Assembly: GCA_963682175.1 (NCBI GenBank)
Contig: OY821770.1
Location: 12,740,501 to 12,804,500 of the forward strand
DNA from: Triglochin maritima
Lineage: Eukaryota > Streptophyta > Magnoliopsida > Alismatales > Juncaginaceae
Length of the DNA stretch: 64,000 bases
Direction of reading: 5' to 3'
A program made the translations under genes and the position numbers. The notes under the pieces were generated by a model. The model saw only the letters and a list, made by a program, of their open reading frames with translations. It was not told the origin of the DNA and made no database searches. This document shows, piece by piece, positions 47,382 through 59,631 of the stretch (positions are counted from its first letter, which is position 1; each line of letters opens with the position of its first letter).

Positions 47382-48995
47382 TGTAGGATCTAATTAGCCC
47401 TAGAATTAGTCTAAAGGAGGGGGTGAATAGACTAATTATGTTCTTTAAATATTAAGCAATATAAACATAAAAAATTTAATGAAATAGGAATAGAGGGATG
47501 AAAACCCCAACACTGTTGTATAGAGGTTTGGATCTAACCACTGGATCTTAGTCCTCTCTTACGAATTTCTCTTCCTTGAGCAACATCGTGTACTTCACTG
47601 TTACGATATCTGTTCCGGGCCAAGATTAAGCCTTTACACTTCAAGCTTGGACTACCTTCACACAATCTAAGTAGAGCTTCACTCCATAAGTTAATATAAC
47701 ACTTGGCAGTAGAATTTCAGTAACCACTTCTACTCTTGAGAACTTGAAAGATTGATGAATGCAATGAATGGTTCAAGTGGAAAGATTGAGCACAATTGAG
47801 AAATTTAGAGCAATTGAGAGTAGTATGAGAGTATGAGCTTTAGAGAAATGATTTGTGATCTTGTAAGGTTGTTCTAAGCTCTATTTATAAGCTCCAAACT
47901 CAATCTAGCCGTTGTGATTGAAGTGGTAATGATTTGAGTAAGATGCATAGAACCATGAAAGTCCAGAACTCAAACAGAACACAAACGGTCGACCAGATCG
48001 AGCAAAATGGTCGACCGATTTCTTGTAAATAAGAAAACGGTCGAGATGAAATGCGTACCCTTCGAACCACCAAGGCAAGAACTTAAGTGAATGGTCGAAC
48101 AAAAATATTGGGACAGTCAACCGTTCAGGGAGATTTGGCCACGATAACTTGTAACTGGTCGAACGAAAGGCTGGATAAACGCTTTGACTGAAAATAGGAA
48201 GTTTAGAACTTGAATATTTCTTGAACCGGTCGACCGCCGTCATGGCATTGTTCGACCAAGGGCCAAATACAGAAGAGGGGCTAGGTGAAGTATGTGAATA
48301 AGACCGTTGTAAAATACAACAAGTATAACAGTCATATTTATGTCAAATACAAGAGGTCAAACAGTCGAACAAAACTCACATTTCGGTCGATCGGTTGTCA
48401 CACGAACCGGGACACGTGTCAAGAAATAACCTATGATCAAGAAAGAGTCGGTCGAATTGGGATATATCGGTTGACACAAGAAAACGGTCGAACTGGGATA
48501 AAGAAATGGTCGACCGTTTTGTACAGGGAATTGGCATGGTGAAAACGGTCGAACCACAAGAGCTTCCGGTCGACCATTCTGGGAAAGAACTTAGAGTCTA
48601 TTAAAGTTGGTCGAACCAGATGGTCTACTGTCGACCGAATGAAGCATAATTTCTGTTCTACGAGGAATTTCTAAGTGTAATTTGTCACCTAACAAAGTTG
48701 GATTGATATGGAATTAAGTATGAGACTTATATAGGTTTCTATGGACCATGCAATGCAGTTCAATCAAGATTTCAAGTGCCCAAGTTACATTTTAATCCTA
48801 AGAACAAGAAACATAAATCCTATCAATTCTTCAACTTGATTTTTTGTCTTTGTGTAACACTTGTCACCTGAAATGTTAGTAACACCAGATAATATATGTA
48901 CCTATGTATGTGATGTAATGATAGAAATACATGTTTTTATTGATATGTTAATTAATCATCAAAACGGATTAACGATTATTAGCTAAAAAGCCAAC
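47382..48995 (-). repeat. 3' LTR of SIRE-like element (about 1.6 kb)
   Basis: Matches 58420-59626 but keeps about 400 bp (roughly 48165-48610) that the other LTR lacks. TATAAATA on the - strand is at 47882-47889. The GGTCGACC-type cluster lies at about 47985-48640, upstream of it in the element's orientation. Confidence 0.88.
47985..48640. promoter_or_regulatory. GGTCGACC-type cluster in SIRE-like U3
   Basis: Many CGGTCGACC, GGTCGAAC and TCGACCG units, for example near 47986, 48009, 48228, 48506, 48546 and 48569. It starts about 95 bp upstream of the minus-strand TATA box and extends some 650 bp. Promoter function is inferred. Confidence 0.5.
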
Positions 48996-49394
48996 GATCT
49001 TCTCCTTTTTTATTATGACAACCTATCAATCTAAATACATGTTAATCTTCAATTTATATCATGATAGCTCCCCTATCCAATAGCTCCCCCTATCTATTAT
49101 ACAGATCATGTATTTATTTCTCCCCCTTTGGCATGATAAAAAAATTATAATGTAGAATTGAACGCATAGCATTATAGCATGTAGCAGAAGTGCAAGTACA
49201 ATGCCAAAAAGAAACACCAATAATGTGTAGAGGCATTCAAATAGATTCCACAAACCAAATGTCAATCAAATAGCCAAATGATAGTCAAAACAAATCAAAT
49301 ACCAACAAACCATACAAGTTCAAAGCAAATACAACCAACAAGAAATCAGTCAAGACACTGATCACGGAGATACGATGAAAGGGAATCAATCCTT
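48996..49394 (-). other. 3' non-coding part of SIRE-like element
   Basis: Purine-rich on the - strand, with several GGGGGAG blocks between 49065 and 49135 that are likely plus-strand primer or SIRE signature sequence. No gene. Confidence 0.6.
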
Positions 49395-50594
49395 TTACGA
49401 CGAAGTCAAAACGAGCGTCCAAGCTGGCTTCAAGGCGATCAAATCGAGTGGAGGATGAAACTTCGAGACGATCAAACCGAGCAGACGATGAAGCTTCAAA
49501 AGCATCGAAGCGATCCGGAAATTGCTGAAATGAATAGGCATCGTACGAGCTAGCAGGTTCGGCCGATCAATCACCACCATATTTCCACACATCTTCATCT
49601 CCTTCACTCCAAGAGTCACTCGTCTCCCTCGGAGCTTCGCGTGACAACCAGCACGGGTCAGCGAGAACCACTTCTCTTCGGATTCCTCGTCAGGAGATGG
49701 ATGTTGAGAAGAGGAGGCGATTGTTTTCATCTTAGACAAGGTTGTCTTGCAGATAGGATACCTGTAGACCGCCAAAGGAAAGCCAGAGACCGTGATCTTA
49801 AGATGCTCAAAAAGACATGTGAGACACATCGGGTAAGGGAGGTACCTCCATTTTCGATGACACATGTGAAGGAATATAAAAAGAGGTCAATTTACTGGAA
49901 TCTTCTTATAGAGACAATAGATTCAAAGAAGCTCGGTCTTGGTGTTATGATGGTCATGTTTTGGTAATAAGTTGTATGACACAATGTAAGCTAATATCCG
50001 AGGTAGTGGATGCATAAGAGAAGAGTTGTGTACTACATTTCCATTTTTGATAGGTGGTGGAATGGCATATAACTCTGAATCATTTCAGAGGTGTTGGTGT
50101 CTTGTATCGTGGTAAAATGTCGGTCTATATAAAGATGAACTCCAGAATAGTCTTGACCTAAAGATTCGGCAATCATACTGGGAACAATCTCACACGTCAC
50201 TCCATTAATCATGGTTCAAAAAATATGATGATTAGGATCCTTTCTCATATCACAATAAAATTGTTGCACAAAAAATGGTAATATGGTTTGGATGCTAGTT
50301 TGGTCATGCTAAGGGTGAGACTATTTGCATTAAGATGTGCACTTAAAGAGAATCCGGTGAAATTCGATACCTCAACTGTCCGACAGGGGATGAAAGGGAC
50401 GGGCGAAAGACGTTTGTCGCAAGCGACTTGGGCAGTATCATCAATCAGCAAGAACGGATCGGAGGCGCGGGCGGATGGCGAACATTGGGGTCGGTGGGAG
50501 GACAATCTTGTGCTTTCTTCGTCTGACGTTCAGTGGCAATCACATCTAGTTCGAGCCGTTTCTTGCGACAACTCATCTTATTTCTTCCTGACAT
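49395..50594 (-). pseudogene. Extra 3' ORF of SIRE-like element (plant transposon protein domain)
   Basis: Begins at ATG 50594 (MSGRNKMSCRKKR) after a C/T-rich leader. A basic start is followed by Pro-rich sequence, then broken frames, then a longer open part at 49865-49395 (RKWRYLPYPMCLTCLFEHL). That stretch resembles the domain labelled putative plant transposon protein, found as an extra ORF downstream of pol in some plant retroelements. Position matches the env-like or additional ORF of SIRE elements. Function is unknown; no signal peptide or clear transmembrane segment was seen. Several stops and frameshifts make it a pseudogene. Confidence 0.55.
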
Positions 50595-50694
50595 GAGGAG
50601 GGTGGAGAAAGCAAAAAAGAAAAGGTGGAAAAGGAAGAAGAAGAAGGGGCAAGACGGTTACAACATCACGTTTCACCGGTAAAAAAAGGGGGCA

Positions 50695-50830
50695 AAGGTC
50701 GACCGGAGGGAGGGGGTGGCAGTTAGGGTAAACAAAGTGAAAGGACAAAAGTGAGATGAAAGTTGCGATTTTACCCTAGATGAAGCAGAAAAATGTCAAC
50801 GGTCGACCGAACGAACACAACGGTCGAAAG
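50695..50830. repeat. GGTCGACC motifs left of the nested solo LTR
   Basis: GGTCGACCG near 50697 and 50800 and GGTCGAAAG at 50822. The stretch continues at 52967 once the solo LTR is removed, giving one cluster between pol and the extra ORF. Confidence 0.6.
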
Positions 50831-52961
50831 TGAAGGGAATGTGTTCTAAAAGTTTTTCTTTTAAATGTCAATTATTATGAATTGAATGAGAAATCATTTT
50901 GTTACTTGTTTATGTTATTCGTCTTTTAGAAGTGTTAAGGAAGAGACTTTTGGTCCTTAACCGTAGAGCTCTAAAAGATAATGGTTTATATAAAACAAAA
51001 GATATTCACAATCACGGTAATTAACATGAGACATTAATTACCGAGTTAAGATTGTTGTGTTGGTCATAAATCATTATAGCTCTACAAATGAGTGACAACA
51101 CGGGTACGCAAAAGAGGAAAATATTACTTTTGTATACCGAATGAACCTAATAAGTAAAATATTACAGAAATGTGTTCTCTGTGTCTTTAATATTTTACTG
51201 TGTCCTTGGTCCTTTGATATGAGACTTATATCTCATCACTTAAGAAATACTTGATTAGACTAGTGTCTTGAGCTATCGATAAGTGTAGTGTAAAGGCATT
51301 GGTTGATTATGTATGACTTTTGTTGGAGAAGATAGTTAGTCAAAAGATTATCATTGCCCCTCTTAATTGAGTAATGATATTAGTGGGCCCCTTGATAAAG
51401 CAAAGTTATAATGTTCACAATGTGATTTGAGTTAAGTCACATATTTATAACTAGCTTAAAGAGATCAAGAAATGAATACTAATACAAAGATGACACAATA
51501 CTACTTTGTGTGTATTCTTAATATCATGAGGCAAGGGACGGACACAAGTGGTGCACTCCATCACTAAATGGATCGGGTTTTGGTTCGAGTGGAATTAAGA
51601 CATCTAACTAATTGGGAGCTATAATGTGTAGCTAGATACCGCTTATAGCTTGTGATATTAAGCTCTTAATATCACTGCCAACTTAGTCTAGATCCTCCCA
51701 TAGGTCACACCGCAAAAACCGGGAAACAAGAAGCTTGATTTTTGGTTCATATGATGTGTCGGGTTTCTTATAGAAAATATGACACATGTGGTGAACAAGT
51801 AAAATCAATTATGTTGTATATAACATAATTAGAATCAGATAAATTCATATGAGATGCATATATTGTGGGGTGCAATAATTTATTGTTGCATAGGATAATA
51901 TATTGCATAAGTTGTGAATTTGTTAAAACCCCCTAAAGTTCAAATTTTGTTGGAAATAAATCCAAAATTTGAAAAGGCAAAATCGGGTAAAACATCGGTA
52001 ATCCGTTTATGGTTCGGTCGACCGAAGGTTCTGTGGATCGGTCAACCGAATGTGGAACGGATGGTCAAAGTTGATTGACCGAACTTGACCAAAGTACCTG
52101 AAACTCTGGTTTGGCATACCGAACTAGGAACGGTCGACCGAATAATGTTCAGTTCCGATATTTTCGGTTAACCGAATGGCATTCGGTTTTAGACGCGAAT
52201 TCGTCCGATCGGTTAAGGAGAATTTTTATCCTTAAGAATCGGTCATCCGTCTAATGCACGGTAAGACGAACGTGACATATTCGGTTAACCGAGTATGTCT
52301 CGGTAAATCGAAGCCCGATTGATTTTCTACCTTTGATAATTAAGAGATTAATTTGATCAATGGTTGGAATAGCTCCAAACTTTGTCAAACGTTTTGTGGA
52401 TGCATGTAATACATTATGGAATTAGTTTGTGGGAGAAAATGTCAAGAAAACATGGCTTAAAAATAGCCATGATTGAGAGTAAGATTGGAGCCTATAAATA
52501 GGTCCTTATTCTCCTTAATTAAGTTAGATGTTTTGTTAATTGTTTTCTCTCCTAATTCACCACAAAAGCCACGAAAATTCTCTTAAGTTTCTAAGTCTTT
52601 GGAAGGAGAAATCTCAGAGACTAAGGAAGTTGTTTGTAGCTAGATTCTAAGTTAGTTCTGAGATTGATTGACTAGCTCCTTTCTCGCCGACCTTGTTTAG
52701 GGTCTGGTGAACACTCGGAGGCATCCGACGCAACGGGAAGCGATGATCGTTTTCTTCAGCATCTCCGCATCATCAAGAAGTTTTAGAGAACTTCTAGGTA
52801 TGAATTTAGGAGTCCCATGTTTGTTTTAATAAAGTTTTGAAACTAGTTATTGAAACAAACCGATGCATGCATGAAACAAATCATAGAAAAATTGTAATTG
52901 ATCCTTATTGTGCATAAAAATTCCGAAAATGTATATGTGCAATTAAACTAGAAATCCTTTA
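50831..52961 (+). repeat. Solo LTR of the first copia family (2131 bp)
   Basis: Full-length relative of 7654-9661, with perfect target duplication GAAAG (50826-50830 and 52962-52966). The end reads ...CCTTTA instead of ...TTCTACA, so its CA terminus is mutated. TATAAATA lies at 52493-52500, and a palindrome cluster with many decayed members at 52015-52310. It lies antisense to its host element. Confidence 0.95.
52015..52310. promoter_or_regulatory. Palindrome cluster in solo copia LTR, partly decayed
   Basis: CGGTCGACCG near 52016 and 52131; also CGGTCAACCG, CGGTTAACCG and similar. It ends about 180 bp upstream of the TATA box, the same geometry as in the 7654-9661 copy. Confidence 0.5.
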
Positions 52962-52966
52962 GAAAG

Positions 52967-53450
52967 ATAGGTTAAATTTGGGTAAAAATATTGTTCGATT
53001 TGAGCGAGGGTTCGACCGGAGCAAAACAAGCGGTTGACTGAAAACGAAAGGTGAAAAAGTTCCTGATATCGGTCGAACAAACAACAGACATTAGTCGACC
53101 GAAAAGTGAGGCAAAAGGTGCCTGATAATTTTGGTCAAACAAAAGAAAGGCAACGGTCGACCGAAAGGAGAGGCAAAAAGTGCTTCATAATTTCAGTCAA
53201 ACAAAAGAAAGGCAGTCGACTGTAAGGAGAGGCAAAAAGTGCCTCATAATTTCGGTCGAACAAAACAAAGGCAACGGTCGATCGATCGGAGAAGCAAAAA
53301 ACTTCCTAATGTTGGTCAAACTGGGTTTTGAATGGTCGAGCGGAACAGTCGGCCGTGAACAAACGTTCGACCGACCACTTAAGTGAACCAAAGGATCATA
53401 TTGAACAAAAACGAATCGGTCGAACAGAAGGCATATTCCGGTCGATCGAA
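52967..53450. repeat. GGTCGACC cluster inside SIRE-like element
   Basis: Repeated units such as GGTCGACCGAAAG, GGTCGAACAAA and AGGCAAAAAGTGC recur about every 60 bp between 53070 and 53300, as an imperfect tandem array carrying the palindrome. It lies just downstream of pol and upstream of the extra ORF. Confidence 0.75.
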
Positions 53451-53655
53451 ATGAGTCTAAAATGTGAATTTCAGTCCAAGCACACTCCCTACTTATCAAT
53501 CATACAGAAAACACAAGGAATAACTCAATCAACATGCAATTTTCGAAAGTATGGCATGATGTGATAGAGTTATATATCATTTAAATTGCACATGCCTAAA
53601 TTAAGTCTTATGTGATTGAATTGATTAACATTTAAAGGTTTGGTAAAAATATCCG

Positions 53656-56600
53656 CTAATTGATCACTTGTAGGCATAGACACAAGTTTTGTGTCTTCCT
53701 TAGTTGCATGATCTCTAAGAAAGGATGTCTCACTTCTATATGCTTGGTTCTTGAATGCAGAATTGGATTTTTTGAAAGATTAATAGCAGTTGTATTATCA
53801 CAAAAAATAAGAGTAGTTTGAAACTCAAGTTTCAAATCTTTGAGGGTTTGCCTCATTCATAAGACTTGTGCACAAGCACAACCGGAGGCGATATATTCGG
53901 TCTCGGTTGTAGACAATGTAACATTATTTTGTTTCCTGCTAAACCAAGACACAAGAGATTTTCCCAAAAAATTGCAAGTGCCACTAGTGCTCTTACGATC
54001 ATGGATACAACCGGCATAGTCGGCGTCGCTATAAGAAAGAAGATCAAAAGCTCTAGTCTTGGGATAAAATAATCCAAAATCCGGAGAACCTCTAAGATAG
54101 CAAAAAATCTTTTTCAAAGCATTAAAGTGATATTCTTTAGGACATGCTTGAAAACGAGCACATAAACATACGACAAACATAATATTGGGGCGACTTGCAG
54201 TAAGATAAAGTAAGGGTCTGATCATACCCCGATATTTCTTGATGTCCACATCTTTGCCATTTTCATCCTTGTCCAATTTTAAGCTTGTGATTATTGGAGT
54301 ATTGTGAGGCTTGCTATCTTCAAGATCAAAGCGCTTAAGAAGTTCTTTGTGTATTTTGCTTGGTGTATGAAGTTTCCATCTTGAGTTTCGTTGATTTGGA
54401 GTCTGAGGAAGAAACTTAGTTCCGCAAGTAGGCTCATCTATAACTCGCTCTGCATAGACATAGAAAATTCTTCGCAAAGACAAGGGTTACTTGCACCAAA
54501 AATAATAACATCCGCCTATATTTGTACCACTAATAGATCGTGATCAAGAGATTTTACAAATAAAGTGGTATCCACTTTACCCATTGAGAAACCTTTGTTA
54601 ATCAAGAAGTTCTCCAACATCTCATACCAAGCTCTAGGTGCTTGCTTGAGTTCATAAAGAGCCTTCTTGAGTTTAAATACATGGTTCGGGTAAGTTTCAT
54701 TTACAAATCTGGGTGGTTGAGCAACATAAACTTCTTTAGAAATAAAACCATTTAGAAAAACACTTTTAACATCCATTTGAAAAGGTTTGATATCCATAAA
54801 ATATGCATAAGCTAAAAGCAAACAAATGGTTTCCATGTGAGCAACGAGAGCATAAGTTTCATCAAAGTCTATCCCTTCCTTTTGGAGGTAGCCTTGAGCA
54901 ACGAGTCTAGCTTTGTTTCTAACTACATTTCCATCCTCATCAAGTTTGTTACAGAAGATCCACTTAGTTTTGATCACAGTTTGATTAGTTGATTTTTCAA
55001 CAAGTTCCCAAATGTCATTTCGAACAAATCGATTTAGCTCTTCATGCATAGCCATTAACCAAAATTCATCATTGCATGCTTGTTCTACTTTCTTGGGTTC
55101 TAATTTGGAGATAAAGGCATTGGAGTCACAAACTACATGAGTTATAGAACATTGTCACACCTTGAGAGACATCTCCTATCACAATGTCCTTTGGATGATC
55201 CTTTTTATAGGCCCAATCCTTAGGAAGTTCCTCTTTATCCTCTAATGGAGAACTCGGAGGATCTTTGTGAGACTTAGGGGTGACATTTTGTGATGACACA
55301 TGTCTAATGATATCCACGCAGTCATCACCAAGAGATAAATTATCTACACAAGCCAATTCATCAAAGTTGATGTGTAGTGATTCCTCAACACAACCAGTTC
55401 TCTTACTTTACACTCTATAAGTCTTACTCCTATCGGAATACCCCAAAAAATGGACTCATCGGATTTAGCATCAAATTTATCCAAATTATCTTTAGTGTTG
55501 AGGACAAAATATTTTGAACCAAAAGCTTTGAAATAGGAAAATCTTCGGAATACGGTTATACCAAAGTTCGAATGGTGTTTTCTTTAAAATTGGTCGAATG
55601 AGAACACGATTCAAGACATAGCTTGAAGTATTAATGGCTTCGCACCAAAAATACTATGGAAGCCGTTTCTCCATAAGAAGAGTTCTTGCAATTTCTTGTA
55701 GCATTCTATTCTTCCTCTCAACTACTCAATTTTTTTGTTAAGTAGTGCGAGGAAAAGAAAAATTGTTGTCAATGCCATATTTTTTGCATAGTTTTTGGAA
55801 GGAATCATTTTCAAATTCTCCTCCATAATCACTACGAATATCAATTATGTTGGAGTCCTTTTCCCTTTGAACATGTTTGCAAAAAGTTTTAAATCTTTCA
55901 AAGGCATCACGTTTGTTTGCTAAAAACAAAACCCAAGTGAATCACGAAAAATCATCGACAATCAAAAACATATCTTTCGCCTCATAGACTAACAGTCTGA
56001 GAAGGTCCAAAAGATCTAAGTGCAAAAGTTCAAGAGGTTTTGAAGTTGACACTACATTTAAAGATTTAAAAGATGATTTAAATTGTTTTCCAAATTGACA
56101 TGCATCACAAAGTTTGTCCTTTTTGAAATAATTTTTTGGAGTCCTCTAACTAATTCAAGTTTGGATAATTTGTGCAATTGTGACATACAAATATGTCCCA
56201 AACGGTTATTCCATAACCAAGATTCGTCATGTGAGGCAACTAAACAGGTCTCAAGAGCCATATAATTTAGATTATCAACATGCACGATATAAACGTTATT
56301 GGATCTATAGCATTTGAACACGGTTTTCATGTTGAGTTTGGAAATGATATAGCAAGTAGTCTTATAAAAAAACTAAGTAGTTTTTATCAGTTAATTGACT
56401 AACACTAAGCATAATTATGTATCAAGCCTTCTACTAGAAAAAATTTCTCAATATATGGAGTAGAGTGATTGCCAACATTACCAATGCCGACAATATGACC
56501 TTTTGCGTTATCTCAAAACATGATGGTTCCTCCATTCTTAGACTTTAAGCTTGATAGAACATGGGAGTCTGCCCTCATATGGCTCGAACACCCGCTATCG

Positions 56601-58363
56601 AGTATCCAGTTCCCCTTTCACCTTGCTTTGATCTACATGCAAGGAGACAAGTGAAGACTTTGGTACCCAAATTTGTTTGAGTCCTTGAGGGTTAGCTTTT
56701 GGTACCCAAACTCGAGTAGTCTTAGGTACCCAAACATTTGAATAATTTACTTTCTTAACAAGAGAGTTGTTCAATTTAACAAAGTATGATGTAGATTTCT
56801 TTTGTTTTCTTCCCTTGTATCCTAAGCCATGCTTTGTTAGAGATTGAGTTTGAATGCCAAGAAGCATGTCAAGCATTTTTCTTTCCAATGTGAATTTCTC
56901 TAAATCTTTTGTAAGTTTTTCATTCTTGGCAATAAGATCTTCATTAGTATGACAGACATTTGTAGATTTCAAAGTTTTTATCTCATCATTAAGCAATTAA
57001 TTTTCTTTAACTAATGCTTCATATTTGGTGGATAAATCTAGATGCACTTTTCGTCCTAATTTGTTCTTATGACAAATCATTTCACATCGCTCAGTAAGTT
57101 CGTGAAATGCATCTAACAAGTCATCATAAGAGGATGTTTCATGAGAGGATACCTCATCATCTTCAATTTCCACCACTTGAGGTTGATCACCCTTCTCTTG
57201 CAAATGAGGAATGACTTGACTCGAATCATTAGTAGCCATGAAACACATGTGTGATTCTTCATCTTGAGAGTACTCAGAACCAGAGGCCGACGACGAGCTT
57301 GAATCATCTCAAGTAGCTTTGAGAGCCTTCTTCCCATCTTTCTCGCGATGCTCTCTTCTTTTGTGATCATCACGTTCTCGTCTTCTAGGACTCTCTTCCT
57401 TGTCTCTTCTTGATGAACTTTCTTCTCTATCTCTTCTTGGTCTCTCCTCCCTTTCTTGTCTAGGAGGGAATCTCTTTTCTTCTCTTCTTTCACGATCTTT
57501 TGGCCTAAGCAAGGGACAATTGTTCTTCATGTGGCCGGTTTTATTGGACTCATAACACGTGAAACCTAGAGACAATTCACCTTCTCCTCTAGCGAATTTT
57601 CCCCTATAGAGCAATTTCTTGAATTTTCTTGTTAGAAAAGCGACGTCTTAATCAGTGTCCTCATCTTTGAACAATTCCGAATCCGAGGTAGTTTTTAGAG
57701 CAATTGTCTTTTCCTTTTGTCTTGAGATTTCTCACTCCTTTTCATTTTCTTTCCTTTTTCCATTTGTATCTCATAAGCCATGAGGCTTCCAATGAGATCC
57801 TCCATTTTTAACTTGGAAAGGTCTTTGGTTTCTTCAATGTTGTAGTCTTTTCTCCCATTCGATGGATATCGACCTAAGAAACTTCCGCAATCTGTCACTT
57901 TCATTCAAAACCATACCAAGGTTCTTCAAGGAGTTAGTAATATAGGTAAAGTGAGTATGCATCTCACTTATAGTTTCATTAGGCTTCATGGCAAACATCT
58001 CATATATTTGCATAAACGAATCTACCATAGTTTCCTTAACGGATGATCGTCCCTCAAAGTGACTTTCAATCACATGCCACGCCTCAAATGCGGAATCACA
58101 AGCATTAATCCTACCATATTCTTCCTCGGTTAATCCACACATGAGGATGTTCATAAGTTTGGCGTTCATTTGAACCATTACGAGTTCATTATCCGTCATA
58201 AGTTCTAGTTCTTTTTTTGAATGTAAGGAATTTGAAGAAACACCCACAACTTTACATAATATGATTGAATGAAAGTAATCACGTGTTTCTTCCAATAAGC
58301 ATAGTTTGTTACATCAAACAAAGAAGGTCTACCGGTGTGGAATCCCTCGCGTTGTTGGGTCAT
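53656..58363 (-). pseudogene. SIRE-like Gag-Pol, multiply broken
   Basis: Gag begins at about 58363 (MTQQREGFHTGRP) with a UBN2-type core (58295-57834). The zinc knuckle near 57560 reads CYESNKTGHMKNNC, so its second Cys is Ser. A charged region (57500-57300) and a coiled stretch (56996-56800) follow. GAG-pre-integrase lies at 56330-56058 (WNNRLGHI), an integrase fragment at 55929-55738, RT at 55055-54516, and RNase H at 54483-53656 (YSDADYAG, TEAEY-like TETEYIASG). The RT active-site YVDD region is replaced by a stop followed by AD at about 54517. No complete enzyme can be made. Confidence 0.88.
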
Positions 58364-58400
58364 TGCTACAAATGTTAATCTGTTTAGATGCAATCTACGA

Positions 58401-58413
58401 GGCTCTGATACCA
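58401..58413 (-). promoter_or_regulatory. Primer binding site, initiator tRNA-Met type
   Basis: On the - strand reads TGGTATCAGAGCC, a few bases inside the 5' LTR. It is the standard copia primer site. Confidence 0.9.
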
Positions 58414-58419
58414 AAAGTA

Positions 58420-59626
58420 TGATCTAATTAGCCCTACAATTAGTCAGGGGGGGGGGGGTTAATAGACTAATTATGTTCTTTGAAAATTAAGCAATAAAAA
58501 CATGAACAATTTAATGAAATAGGAAGAGAGGGATGCAAACCACAACACCGATGTATAGAGGTTTGGATCCAACCACCGGATCCTAGTCATCTCTTATGAA
58601 TTGCTCCTCCTCGAGCAACTTCTCCTACTTTAGTATTCTGATCTCCGTCCCGGGCCGAGATCAAGCATTTACACTTCAAACTTGTGAACACACTCTCCAA
58701 GCTTGAACAACCTTCTCACAATACGAGAAGTGCTTCACTCCGGAAGCTAATACAATACTTTATAGTAGAATTTCAGTAATCACTTCTAATCTTGAGCACT
58801 TGAAAGATTGATAAATGCAATGAACAATTCAAATGTAAAGATTGAGCACAATTCAGAAGTTTAGAGCAATTGAAAGTAGTATGAGAGTATGAGCTTTAGA
58901 GAAAGGATTGGTGATCTTGAAAGGTTGTTCTACGCTCTATTTATAAGCTCCAAACTCAATCTAGCCGTTGCGATTGAAGTGGTTATGATTTGAGTAAGAT
59001 GTATAAAACCAGGAAAGTCGAGTCCTCAAATCAGGACACAAACGATCGAACAGATCAGGCAAAACGGTCGACCGGTTTCGTGTAAATAAGAACACGATCG
59101 AGATGAAATGCGTACCGGTTGAACCACCAAGGCAAGAACATAAGTGAACGGTCGAACAAAAATATTGGGATGGTCGACCGTTCAGGGAGATTTGGCCAGC
59201 GTAACTTGTAACCGGTCGAACAAAAGTCTGTTAAATTTTGTCAAACCAGATGGTCTACCAGTCAAACGAATAAAGCAGAATTTCTAGTCTAAGAGGAATT
59301 TCTAAGTGTAATCATTCACCTAACAAAGTCAGATTGATATGGAATTAAGTATGAGACTTCCATAGGTTTCTATAGACCATGCAATGCAGTTCAATCAAGA
59401 TTTCAAGTGCCCAAGTTACATTTTAATCCTAAGAACAAGAAACATAAATCCTATCTATTCTTCAACTTGATTTCTTATCTTTGTGTAACAGTTGTCACCT
59501 GAAATGTTAGTAACACCAAATATATATGTGCATATGCATGTGATATAATGATAGACATACGTGTGTTTATTGATATGTTAATTAATCATCAAAACATATT
59601 AGCGATTATTAGCCAAAAAGAAAACA
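58420..59626 (-). repeat. 5' LTR of SIRE-like element (about 1.2 kb)
   Basis: Pairs with 47382-48995 but has lost about 400 bp of U3, including part of the palindrome cluster. Minus-strand TATAAATA is at 58938-58945, and remaining GGTCGACC motifs at about 59040-59280. A run of 12 or more G lies at about 58446-58459. Confidence 0.88.
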
Positions 59627-59631
59627 CAATC

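Larger units (their letters stand above)
47382..59626 (-). mobile_element. SIRE-like Ty1/copia element (12.2 kb), with both LTRs
   Basis: Perfect target duplication CAATC at 47377-47381 and 59627-59631. Read on the - strand: 5' LTR (about 59626-58420), tRNA-Met primer site, gag, coiled region, protease remnant, integrase, RT, RNase H (to about 53656), palindrome cluster, extra 3' ORF (50594-49395), purine-rich GCCAAAGGGGGAGA block (about 49133-49110), 3' LTR (48995-47382). The extra ORF and that purine block are hallmarks of the SIRE/Maximus lineage. A solo LTR of the first copia family (50831-52961) is nested inside. Many frame breaks: not functional. Confidence 0.9.

Noticed and set aside
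50288..50596. + strand 102-codon ORF
   Set aside because: Complement of the extra 3' ORF of the SIRE-like element, which starts with a clear basic N-terminus on the - strand.
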